From the NCBI GenBank assembly GCA_945900785.1, contig CAMDJM010000040.1, positions 1 through 42,693 on the forward strand: a DNA stretch of 42,693 bases, given 5' to 3'. This document shows, piece after piece, positions 1 to 9,319 of this stretch. The first letter of the stretch is position 1; each line of letters opens with the position of its first letter. Position numbers and translations under genes: made by a program. A model generated the notes under the pieces. It searched no databases. It had not been told where the DNA came from and was given only the letters and a program-made list of their open reading frames with translations. This DNA comes from Akkermansia muciniphila (lineage in GTDB: Bacteria > Verrucomicrobiota > Verrucomicrobiia > Verrucomicrobiales > V1-33).

Positions 1-2652
<2,652 letters not shown>

Positions 2653-2699
2653 GGGAGAAAGGAAAAAGTGGGAAATTCTTTATGCGGGAAGGGCGGGGG

Positions 2700-2731
2700 G
2701 ATGCCCGGGGGGGAGCCCGGGAGGGCGCATC
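2700..2731. promoter_or_regulatory. Hairpin in the pyc leader
   Basis: In the 246-bp gap between pyc and the upstream regulator gene, GATGC at 2700 pairs with GCATC ending at 2731. Two CCCGGG hexamers (2704-2709 and 2716-2721) lie inside. It sits 48-79 bp upstream of the pyc start, so it would fall in the 5' leader if transcription starts further up, or act as a terminator of the upstream gene. Neither role is shown by the sequence alone. Confidence 0.3.
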
Positions 2732-2898
2732 TTTCACAATTGGAGGAAATAAGCAAGCCTCCGGAAATGCGGTCGGGGAGGACTTTCAGGGATTCGCCAC
2801 CACCATGATGATCCCGTAAATAAGCCTGATGCGGTTGAGGCTGTCAGGGAAAAGGCTCATGCGATGTGGATGAAATCAATGCGCGAAAGGAGGCTTGG

Positions 2899-4311
2899 TT
2901 AAGCGGGAGACTCCCCGTCATCGGCCAGCTTCAGTTCCTTGAGCTTGCGCTGGAGGGTGCGGCGGGAGATTCCGAGGAGTTTGGCGGCTTCACTGCGGTT
3001 TTGGCGGGTGCGCTGCAGGGCTTCGAGGATGAAGCGGATTTCCATTTTTTCGATGGAGAGATCCGGGGGCAAAGCCGGGGCTGGGGCGGGAGCGAGGGGA
3101 TCCGCCGGGCGGCCGGGGCGGTGCATGGTGGGGGCGGGGGCTTCGCCGCGCAGGGTGGCGGGGAGGTGCCGCACCAACATGCGGGCACCGGTGCCCATAA
3201 CGACGCCGTGCTCGATGGCGGTGCGCAGTTCGCGGACATTGCCAGGCCAGTTGTAGGCGGCGAGGGCCTGCATGGTTTCCGGGCCGATCTCCCGCATGGG
3301 TTTGTTGTTCTCCTTGGCGAGTTCGCGGAGGAAGGCATTGGCCAGGGGAGGGATGTCTTCCTTCCGCTCACGCAGCGGCGGCATGTGGATACTGACGACG
3401 TTGAGGCGGAAGTAAAGATCCTCACGGAATTTCCCGTCGGCGACCATGTCGGCGAGGTCCTTGTTGGTGGCGGCGATGACGCGGACGTCGACTTTGATGG
3501 TGGTGTTGCCGCCCACGCGTTCGATGGTGCGCTCGCCCAGGGCACGGAGGAGCTTGACTTGAATAGCAGGATCGATTTCCCCCAGCTCATCAAGGAATAA
3601 CGTGCCGCCATTCGCTTGTTCAAAGCGGCCAATGCGGCGTTCCATGGCTCCGGTGAAGGAGCCTTTTTCATGGCCGAAGAGTTCGCTTTCCAACAATTGC
3701 GGGCTGAGGGCGGCGCAGTGGACGATAACCAGTTTCGCCTTGGGCCGGCCGCTGAGGTTGTGAATGGCGTGCGCAACCAGTTCCTTGCCGGTGCCGCTTT
3801 CGCCTTCGACGAGCACGGTGGCGCGGGTGGGGGCGACCTGGGTGATGGTTTCGAAGACGCGCTGCATCGGCAGCGATTTGCCGAGGATCCGGTCGAGCGC
3901 ATAACGATCCTCCACCTGACGTTTCAGGGAAGTGTTTTCCTGCTCCAGGCTGCGGCTGCGCAGGGCGCGTTTGATGAGAAGATCCAGCGCTTCGAGGTTG
4001 AGCGGCTTGATGACAAAGTGCCACGCGCCGCGTTTCATGGCTTCCACGGCGGTATCGACGCTGCCGTAGGCGGTCATCATGATAACAACGGGGGCGTGAG
4101 GCATGGCGACGGCGGCTTCGATGAGTTCCATGCCATCATCCGCTCCAAGGCGGAGGTCGGTGAGCATGACGTCAACGCGCTCATTTTTGAGGACCTCCAT
4201 GGCTTCGGCACGGTCGGCGGCGATGTAGACATCGAAATCGTCCTCAAGGGCGAGGCGCAGGCCTTCGCGGGTGTGTTTTTCGTCGTCGACTATGAGAACC
4301 GTGGCATCCAT
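2899..4311 (-). CDS. NtrC-family sigma-54-dependent response regulator
   Basis: Cytoplasmic two-component response regulator of 470 residues that should activate sigma-54 promoters. The receiver domain (residues 4-118) has the acidic pair D9/D10, phospho-acceptor D52 (VMLTD), T80 and K102. The AAA+ domain (about 142-370) has Walker A GESGTGKE at 170-177, Walker B GGTLFLDELGE and the sigma-54 contact loop at 217-222, which reads GSFTGA instead of the usual GAFTGA. A Fis-type helix-turn-helix ends the protein (SEAAKLLGISRRTLQRKL). A proline-rich linker (about 400-425) separates the last two. I chose ATG 4311, which gives the normal receiver N-terminus; an in-frame ATG at 4347 would add 12 unlikely residues. 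No histidine kinase is in the window, so the partner is unknown. Pyc lies downstream on the same strand after 246 bp. Confidence 0.93.
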   Translation of the reverse strand: MDATVLIVDDEKHTREGLRLALEDDFDVYIAADRAEAMEVLKNERVDVMLTDLRLGADDGMELIEAAVAMPHAPVVIMMTAYGSVDTAVEAMKRGAWHFVIKPLNLEALDLLIKRALRSRSLEQENTSLKRQVEDRYALDRILGKSLPMQRVFETITQVAPTRATVLVEGESGTGKELVAHAIHNLSGRPKAKLVIVHCAALSPQLLESELFGHEKGSFTGAMERRIGRFEQANGGTLFLDELGEIDPAIQVKLLRALGERTIERVGGNTTIKVDVRVIAATNKDLADMVADGKFREDLYFRLNVVSIHMPPLRERKEDIPPLANAFLRELAKENNKPMREIGPETMQALAAYNWPGNVRELRTAIEHGVVMGTGARMLVRHLPATLRGEAPAPTMHRPGRPADPLAPAPAPALPPDLSIEKMEIRFILEALQRTRQNRSEAAKLLGISRRTLQRKLKELKLADDGESPA

Positions 4312-4456
4312 GTGCGACAGTCTGTCCGAGTCCGATGGGAAAGGCAAGGCTTGTTCTGATGGATCTGCGCGGCTTGGCGGCGGGAACAGGGATCTTGCCG
4401 TGGGCGCAGGAGATTTGCTGGCGGAGCGCGGGGATGGGATTCGCCGGAAAGAATTA

Positions 4457-4475
4457 CACGGGCCGGAGCCCCGTG
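4457..4475. terminator. Hairpin between the secreted-protein gene and the regulator gene
   Basis: A perfect 6-bp stem, CACGGG at 4457-4462 with CCCGTG at 4470-4475, encloses a 7-nt loop. It begins 26 bp beyond the stop of the lysozyme-like gene on the minus strand, inside the 189-bp gap before the response regulator. There is no U-tract, so intrinsic termination is uncertain; a dispersed palindrome is the alternative. Confidence 0.35.
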
Positions 4476-4500
4476 CTCCCTTGCTGGGCTCCTTGGGATT

Positions 4501-5301
4501 TTATATTCCCTTGGCGTAGCTGGCGCAGCGGCTGAACCAGCCGGCGCGCCATTGGCTTTCGGGCTTGGGGGCGAGTTGAATGCGGCGGTCCAGGGTGGCG
4601 CGGGCCGCAATAGCAAATTCGGCAGGGGCCTGGGCGGCATGGGGGGTGCCGCGCATGTTTTGCAGGACCTGGAGGAGACCCCAGCCGGTGCCTTGATAGC
4701 GCTCGGCGGGGTTGGTGCCTTCACCTTTGAAGTTCACGTAATCCATGAGGCAGTAAAGCCCGGCGGGGCTGGCCCCGAGGGCGCGGAACCGGCCTTCGAT
4801 GATTGCCCGCTGGGCGGGCGGGGCGGCGGCGAGGATTTTTGGCAGACTGCGCAGGCTGCGTTGGGCGGCGAACTCGCCCTGCAGGGCAATGGTGTTGGAA
4901 AGCAGGGTGCGCAGCTCGGTGGTTGGTGGCGAGGCCAGGGCGGCGGTGAAGGCTTCGCGGTTGGGCCAGGGACAGTCCGGAGCCTTGATCCAGGCGGGCA
5001 CGGGCACGCCCCGGGAGGCCAGGAAGGCGGCGAGGGCAGGAAAGCTTTCCTCATAGGTGCGGCGTCCGCCTTTGGGATACCAAATGAAATGGCCGATGCC
5101 AAAGGAGCCGAAGGCCTCGCCCTTGTTCCAACTGGTCAGGCCGGGTACAGTGCCGACGCATTCATTTTGCCAAATGCGGTGGCCAATTTTTTGGGCCGTG
5201 GCGGGCGGGATGCGGAATTCCTCAGCGCGGGCCTGGACAGGCAGGAGGCTCAGCAGGGCGGTGGCCAGCAGGCAAAGCCGGGGAAAGGGCAGGCGCTTCA
5301 C
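4501..5301 (-). CDS. Secreted protein with lysozyme-like motifs, uncharacterised family
   Basis: A 266-residue protein with a clear signal peptide (KRLPFPRLCLLATALLSLLP, cleavage predicted after ARA26), so it should be periplasmic or exported. I do not recognise a named family with certainty. The mature part has IWQNECVGT (E47), TSWNKGEAFGSFGIGHFIWYP (residues 56-76), and a later block DYVNFKGEGT followed by GWGLLQVL. An early glutamate followed by a GIGH motif recalls phage T4-type lysozymes, so a cell-wall glycosidase fold is a reasonable inference but is unproven. The start chosen is GTG 5301 because it places the basic residues and hydrophobic core correctly; in-frame ATGs further upstream would overlap the glutaredoxin gene. 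It lies 106 bp downstream of glutaredoxin on the same strand. Confidence 0.72.
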   Translation of the reverse strand: MKRLPFPRLCLLATALLSLLPVQARAEEFRIPPATAQKIGHRIWQNECVGTVPGLTSWNKGEAFGSFGIGHFIWYPKGGRRTYEESFPALAAFLASRGVPVPAWIKAPDCPWPNREAFTAALASPPTTELRTLLSNTIALQGEFAAQRSLRSLPKILAAAPPAQRAIIEGRFRALGASPAGLYCLMDYVNFKGEGTNPAERYQGTGWGLLQVLQNMRGTPHAAQAPAEFAIAARATLDRRIQLAPKPESQWRAGWFSRCASYAKGI

Positions 5302-5407
5302 GGGTGTCGGATGGAGAGGGCTGACTGGCAAGCCGGAGGCTAAGGCCTGCTCAGGTGAGTTTGAAGGGCGGGCTGCGGTGGCAGATGGGGACGGCCTGTT
5401 CCGGTAT

Positions 5408-5773
5408 TCAGACAAAGCGGATTTTCGCTCCGGGAATTTCGCCGGCAGCCATCGCGGCGTGGGCTTCCGGGGTGCAGGCGGAGTCGATGGGCGCATCGGC
5501 TTCCTTGTCCGTATTGCCGACGAGGCCTTTGGCGAGAAGATAGCGTTCCACTTCCTCACCGCTGATGTCGGCCAGCATTTCGCCATTCACGACAACGCAG
5601 GGGCTGAGGGGTTGACCGCTTTTTTGTTCCATTTCCCAGCGGAAGGCGGGGTTTTTGATGATGTCTTTTTCTTCGAAGGCGAGGTCATACTTGCGCATGA
5701 CGGCACGGACGCCTTCGCTCCATCCGCAGAAGGTTTTGACGTAGGCGGTGATGACGGGGGCAGGTTGGCTCAT
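5408..5773 (-). CDS. Glutaredoxin-like protein with CGWS site
   Basis: A 121-residue cytoplasmic thioredoxin-fold protein. The active site is TFCGWSEGV with C16-G-W-S19, matching the monothiol type, in which the second cysteine is serine (classical form CGFS). The cis-proline region SGQPLSPCVVVNGEML and the C-terminal helix EEVERYLLAKGLV follow the glutaredoxin pattern. After about residue 85 there is a tail of roughly 36 residues (DAPIDSACTPEAHAAMAAGE) not needed for the core fold. Monothiol glutaredoxins typically bind or deliver Fe-S clusters; whether this one does cannot be seen. ATG 5773 fits the family start; its leader is pyrimidine-rich without a Shine-Dalgarno. Confidence 0.85.
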   Translation of the reverse strand: MSQPAPVITAYVKTFCGWSEGVRAVMRKYDLAFEEKDIIKNPAFRWEMEQKSGQPLSPCVVVNGEMLADISGEEVERYLLAKGLVGNTDKEADAPIDSACTPEAHAAMAAGEIPGAKIRFV

Positions 5774-5967
5774 GAGGATAGGGAGGGTGGGGTGGAAGGG
5801 AAGTCGCAGGAAAAATGGCAGAGCGTCAAGGTCAGGCATGGAGCGCCGCCAGACGGCATTTTGGTTTGACTGACAGGATATGAAGTCCCCAGCCGGGTGC
5901 AACCTGGGAAATGGCCAAAGGTTTTCCTTTGCTCCAGGGGGGAATCCCGGCGAAGTGCGCCGCTCTT

Positions 5968-6888
5968 ATGACCGATCTGCTGCCTTTCCAGCCTTCTGCT
6001 TCCGCCCCTTGCCGGGTCGTGCTGCTGGGGGGAAATGGGCTGTTGGGGGGAGCCTTCCGGCGGGCCTGGGCGGCAGAGGAGCGGTTTGCCCTGACGGAAT
6101 TTACGCGGGCGGAACTGAACCTGACCCGGCCGGAGCAAATTCAGAGCGCCTTGGACCGGACGGAGTTTGATGTGCTGATTAATGCTGCGGCCTACACGCA
6201 GGTCGATGACGCGGAAGTGCAGCCGGATCTGGCGATGGCGGTCAATGCCCAGGCGGCTGGCATCCTGGCGGAAATCTGCACGGCCCGCGGGGCACGGATG
6301 GTGCATTTCAGCACAGACTATGTGTTTGATGGCCGGCAGGCCCAACCCTACGTGGAGACGGATGGAGTGCAGCCGGTCAGTGCGTATGGCCGCTCGAAAT
6401 GGGAAGGCGAGCAGCGGGTGGCGGCGGTGTCCCCGCAGCATTTGATTTTGCGCTTGGCCTGGCTCTTTGGCCCGGCCCGCGATGCCTTCCCGGAATGGGT
6501 GCTGCAACAAGCCTGCCGTCATGCAGAGGTGCGGGTGGTTTCGGACAAAACGGGCTCACCGACCTGCAGCCTTGATGTTCCCGGCTGGGTGGAGGCACTG
6601 CTGACCGTGCCGGAGGCGTCCGGCGTGATCCATCTGGTGAATGGCCCGGAGTGCACCTGGCAGGAATATGCCCAGGGCGTTTTGGATGCCGCCGCCGGGC
6701 TGGGTTGGCCACTGCGGGCCACCTGGGCTACGCCGGTGCCGCTTTCCAGCCTGCCCGGTCTGACGGCCCAGCGCCCGGTCCAGTCGGCTCTGAATACAGA
6801 AAAATTCACGCGGCTGACGGGCCTTCAGCCCCGGCCCTGGCCTGCTGCGATGGCGGATCACCTCGCATTGAAGGCGATTCCGGGCTGA
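5968..6888 (+). CDS. rfbD: dTDP-4-dehydrorhamnose reductase
   Basis: Short-chain dehydrogenase/reductase-like enzyme of 306 residues that by family performs the last step of dTDP-L-rhamnose synthesis with NAD(P)H. The nucleotide-binding motif GGNGLLG is at 21-27, the NAAAYTQVDDAE motif near 72-83 is characteristic of the RmlD family, the HFSTDYVFDG motif (113-122) carries the catalytic Ser/Thr, and YGRSK provides Tyr140 and Lys144. The C-terminal half (SPTCSLDV, RPVQSALNTEKF) matches the substrate-binding part. ATG 5968 starts just before the Rossmann fold; an in-frame ATG at 5911 would add 19 residues. The usual partners rmlA, rmlB and rmlC are not in the window, so it is an orphan here. Confidence 0.9.
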   Translation: MTDLLPFQPSASAPCRVVLLGGNGLLGGAFRRAWAAEERFALTEFTRAELNLTRPEQIQSALDRTEFDVLINAAAYTQVDDAEVQPDLAMAVNAQAAGILAEICTARGARMVHFSTDYVFDGRQAQPYVETDGVQPVSAYGRSKWEGEQRVAAVSPQHLILRLAWLFGPARDAFPEWVLQQACRHAEVRVVSDKTGSPTCSLDVPGWVEALLTVPEASGVIHLVNGPECTWQEYAQGVLDAAAGLGWPLRATWATPVPLSSLPGLTAQRPVQSALNTEKFTRLTGLQPRPWPAAMADHLALKAIPG

Positions 6889-6923
6889 GTTCGGGAGAGT
6901 CCGGCTTTTTTCCTAAAACTGCG

Positions 6924-6935
6924 GGATCGCGATCC
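6924..6935. promoter_or_regulatory. Perfect 12-bp palindrome upstream of the PQQ-dehydrogenase-like gene
   Basis: GGATCGCGATCC is perfectly self-complementary and lies in the 100-bp gap between rfbD and the next gene. It is flanked by two copies of TCCTAAA in direct orientation. A regulator operator is possible, but chance is not excluded for so short a site. Confidence 0.25.
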
Positions 6936-6985
6936 TAAACCATTTTGTGCTGGTCAGAAGGCGGTCGATCCTGGATGGTCGGTGG

Positions 6986-8500
6986 ATGGACCCCTCCCCT
7001 AACTCGTTTTCCGGTTTTTTTGTTTCAAGGAGGAAGCGGGCAACGTGTTACTGGGCGTGGTGGCGCGGGCTGGTGACAGTGGGTTTTTTGCCGGGTTTAG
7101 CAGGCGCTGCGGTGCCCTTCACGCTGCAGGGCCCGGGGGTCAATCCGGCGGATTTCCGGGTGACGGTGTTTGCTGCCGGGTTGAGTTATCCGCTGGGGAT
7201 GGCGCGGCTGCCCGATGGCTCAATGCTGGTTTCCGTGCTGCAGAATGCGAGTTTTTTCGGAGGAACCGCGTCTCTGGTGCGTTTGGTGGATGCGAATGGA
7301 GATGGGGTGGCAGATGCCGCCCCGGTGGTGCTTTACACCGGATTGAGCAAGGGTCAGTCTTCGCTGAAAATCGCCGGAAATCTGGTGTTTGTCACGGGAC
7401 AAAATACGCCTATTAAGGTCCTGCGCCTCGGGGCGACTCCGGCTTCGGCTTTGACGCTGGTGGGCACGATAACCCTCACTTACCCTTCCGGAGGGTGGCT
7501 GCATCCGCACTCGGCGCTGGCGGTCCGCAAAACGACGGGCAGCGCGAACCGGTATGATCTGTTATTCCAGCTGGGTTCGGACACCAACTTCGCCGTGACG
7601 ACGCGCACGGCGACGCTGGGGAACATCGCGATTTCCGGGGCCACAGGCACGCTGGCGGGCGAATCCATTTATTTGTTGAATATCACAGATCTGACGACCA
7701 GCGTGACCGCCTCCGGACTGACGCGGGTGGCCAGTGGGCTGCGCAATGCCGCCGGGATGGGGTTCCATCCAGTGACGGGCGATCTTTATTTTCAGGAGAA
7801 CGGGATTGATGGGCTGGTCGATGTGAATGAGCCGCATAGTGCGGATGAATTGAATGTGATTCCCCGCGGTAGCATTGGCAGTGCGGGCTGGTTCTTTGGG
7901 TTTCCGGCAAATTTTACCGCTTACCGCACAGGGACGAGGGTAGGTGGCGCGGGAGTGCCACCGCTGATCGCTTTTCAGCCGCTGCCGAATCCCCAAACGG
8001 GTGCGGAAAGTGAGGGGCCCAATGATATCGCGCATGCTCCGCCGGGATTTCCTGACGGATTGAATACGGGCATTTTTGTCGGATTCCACGGAAAGTTCGG
8101 CTTGGGAGGGGTGCAGAACGAGGAGAACCCTCTGGTGTATGTGAATCCAGCGACCGGGTCGTATTTCCATTTTATCGCCGGCAAGCAGGCGGGGATAGGC
8201 CACTTGGACGGGCTGCTGTCGACCCGGGATTCCCTCTTCGTGGCGGACCTTTCCACTACGGGCAGTCTGGGAAACGCTTTGGGAGGTGGGGTGATCTATC
8301 AGATTAAATCCATGGTGACACCGGGTTCTCCTTCGATTGCGGTGAACAAAGTGGCAGCGGGAGTGGAAGTGCGCTGGGATAGGGGAGGCCTGCAGGAGGC
8401 GCTGGATCCGGCGGGGCCATGGGTTTCCCTGCCGGAGGCGTTGAGCCCAGCCGCATTTCCAGTGGACCAGGTCAGGAAATTTTACCGGGCAGGATATTGA
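6986..8500 (+). CDS. Secreted PQQ-dependent sugar dehydrogenase-like beta-propeller
   Basis: About 504 residues. A basic N-region (SRRKR) and hydrophobic stretch ending in LPGLAGA form a signal peptide, so it is exported. The body resembles the glucose/sorbosone dehydrogenase propeller: FRVTVFAAGLSYPLGMARLP, LHPHSALAV, NAAGMGFHPVTGDLYFQENG, FVGFHGKFG and GGGVIYQIK. Such enzymes oxidise sugars with bound PQQ, but I cannot verify the PQQ and calcium ligands, so the substrate is open. The last 45 residues (DPAGPWVSLPEALSP then a phenylalanine-rich end) look like the small beta domain found at the C-terminus of many Verrucomicrobia exported proteins. The start is uncertain: ATG 6986 or in-frame ATG 6947. 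An AAGGAGG at 7028-7034 serves neither and points to an out-of-frame GTG. Confidence 0.75.
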   Translation: MDPSPNSFSGFFVSRRKRATCYWAWWRGLVTVGFLPGLAGAAVPFTLQGPGVNPADFRVTVFAAGLSYPLGMARLPDGSMLVSVLQNASFFGGTASLVRLVDANGDGVADAAPVVLYTGLSKGQSSLKIAGNLVFVTGQNTPIKVLRLGATPASALTLVGTITLTYPSGGWLHPHSALAVRKTTGSANRYDLLFQLGSDTNFAVTTRTATLGNIAISGATGTLAGESIYLLNITDLTTSVTASGLTRVASGLRNAAGMGFHPVTGDLYFQENGIDGLVDVNEPHSADELNVIPRGSIGSAGWFFGFPANFTAYRTGTRVGGAGVPPLIAFQPLPNPQTGAESEGPNDIAHAPPGFPDGLNTGIFVGFHGKFGLGGVQNEENPLVYVNPATGSYFHFIAGKQAGIGHLDGLLSTRDSLFVADLSTTGSLGNALGGGVIYQIKSMVTPGSPSIAVNKVAAGVEVRWDRGGLQEALDPAGPWVSLPEALSPAAFPVDQVRKFYRAGY

Positions 8501-8531
8501 GCAGGGAAGGAAAAATTCTGAAAAAAAGTTG

Positions 8532-8560
8532 AAATGTAGGTATGTTTGGGATATACATTT
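8532..8560. promoter_or_regulatory. Candidate VapBC operator (inverted repeat)
   Basis: AAATGTA at 8532-8538 and its exact complement TACATTT at 8554-8560 flank a 15-bp centre, itself partly symmetric (GGTAT ... ATATAC). The site ends 3 bp before the antitoxin ATG and is AT-rich amid GC-rich DNA. Antitoxins of this class normally repress their own operon by binding such repeats, so an autoregulatory operator overlapping the promoter is likely. Confidence 0.5.
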
Positions 8561-8563
8561 TGA

Positions 8564-8866
8564 ATGAGTGCAAAACCACGCAAAGCAAAACCAACGGCTC
8601 CTCCTTCCGGTATCAGCTATTTGGCAGAAGCCCGGAAGGCGCGGACTTTCCGCACGGGGGGCTCTACCGCAGTTCGTATCCCCAAAGATTTCCAATTGCA
8701 GGATGAAGATCTCCTGATCACGCGTCTGGAAGACAGTCTGGTGATCACCCGGGCTCCGGCAGTGCGCAGCGTCGCAGACTGGTGGACCAGCTGGGATGCG
8801 GATCCGGATTTTATGGCGGACGGGCGGCAGCAACTGCCCATGCAGTCACGGGATTTTGGGGTCTGA
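8564..8866 (+). CDS. vapB: VapB-type antitoxin (AbrB/SpoVT fold)
   Basis: A 100-residue protein. After a basic, disordered N-terminus (KPRKAKPTAPP), residues about 26-62 form an AbrB-like swapped-hairpin DNA-binding segment (ARTFRTGGSTAVRIPKDFQL, then DLLITRLEDSLVITR). The C-terminal 35 residues, with SVADWWTSW, would wrap the toxin. It is followed after 13 bp by a PIN-domain toxin and preceded by an inverted repeat, the standard VapBC arrangement. The ATG at 8564 lacks a Shine-Dalgarno. Confidence 0.85.
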   Translation: MSAKPRKAKPTAPPSGISYLAEARKARTFRTGGSTAVRIPKDFQLQDEDLLITRLEDSLVITRAPAVRSVADWWTSWDADPDFMADGRQQLPMQSRDFGV

Positions 8867-8879
8867 GCTTTCCTGCTTT

Positions 8880-9293
8880 ATGATGGGAGATCCTGATTAT
8901 TTATTGGATACAGACACTTGTATCTTCGCCCGGCGAAACAAGCCGGAAGCGGTGTTAAAGAAGCTATTGAACCTGGGTTTTGACCGGGTCTGCATCTCTG
9001 TAGTGACGTTTCATGAACTGAGCTACGGGGCAGAAAAGCATGATCACCCGATCAGGGCCCGGCAGCAGTTACGTGACTTTCTCCGTCCGTTCCGCATCAT
9101 GGAATGGACGGAGGAAGCGGCGGCGGAATGTGCCAGGATCCGGGTCCGTTTGGAAAAGCAGGGTCAAATGATCGGTCCCTACGATGTCCAAATCGCGGCT
9201 CATGCCCGCGCTTTGGGGCGGACGGTGGTGACTAATAATGTCCGGGAGTTCCAGCGGGTGGACGGTATTAGGGTGGAAAATTGGTGCGCCTAG
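8880..9293 (+). CDS. vapC: VapC-type PIN-domain ribonuclease toxin
   Basis: A 137-residue metal-dependent RNase toxin. PIN acidic residues are visible: D10 in YLLDTDTCIFA, E46 in SVVTFHELSYGAE and D102 in GPYDVQIAAHA, followed by the TNNVREFQRV block with the usual Thr/Asn. By family it cleaves tRNA or rRNA when released from VapB; its target cannot be read from the sequence. ATG 8880 (or the adjacent ATG 8883) gives the correct N-terminus 13 bp after vapB. It ends only 26 bp from the convergent DUF1549/DUF1553 gene, with no clear terminator between. Confidence 0.92.
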   Translation: MMGDPDYLLDTDTCIFARRNKPEAVLKKLLNLGFDRVCISVVTFHELSYGAEKHDHPIRARQQLRDFLRPFRIMEWTEEAAAECARIRVRLEKQGQMIGPYDVQIAAHARALGRTVVTNNVREFQRVDGIRVENWCA

Positions 9294-9319
9294 CAGTCAT
9301 AAAGCCGGCGGTGCCAGGG

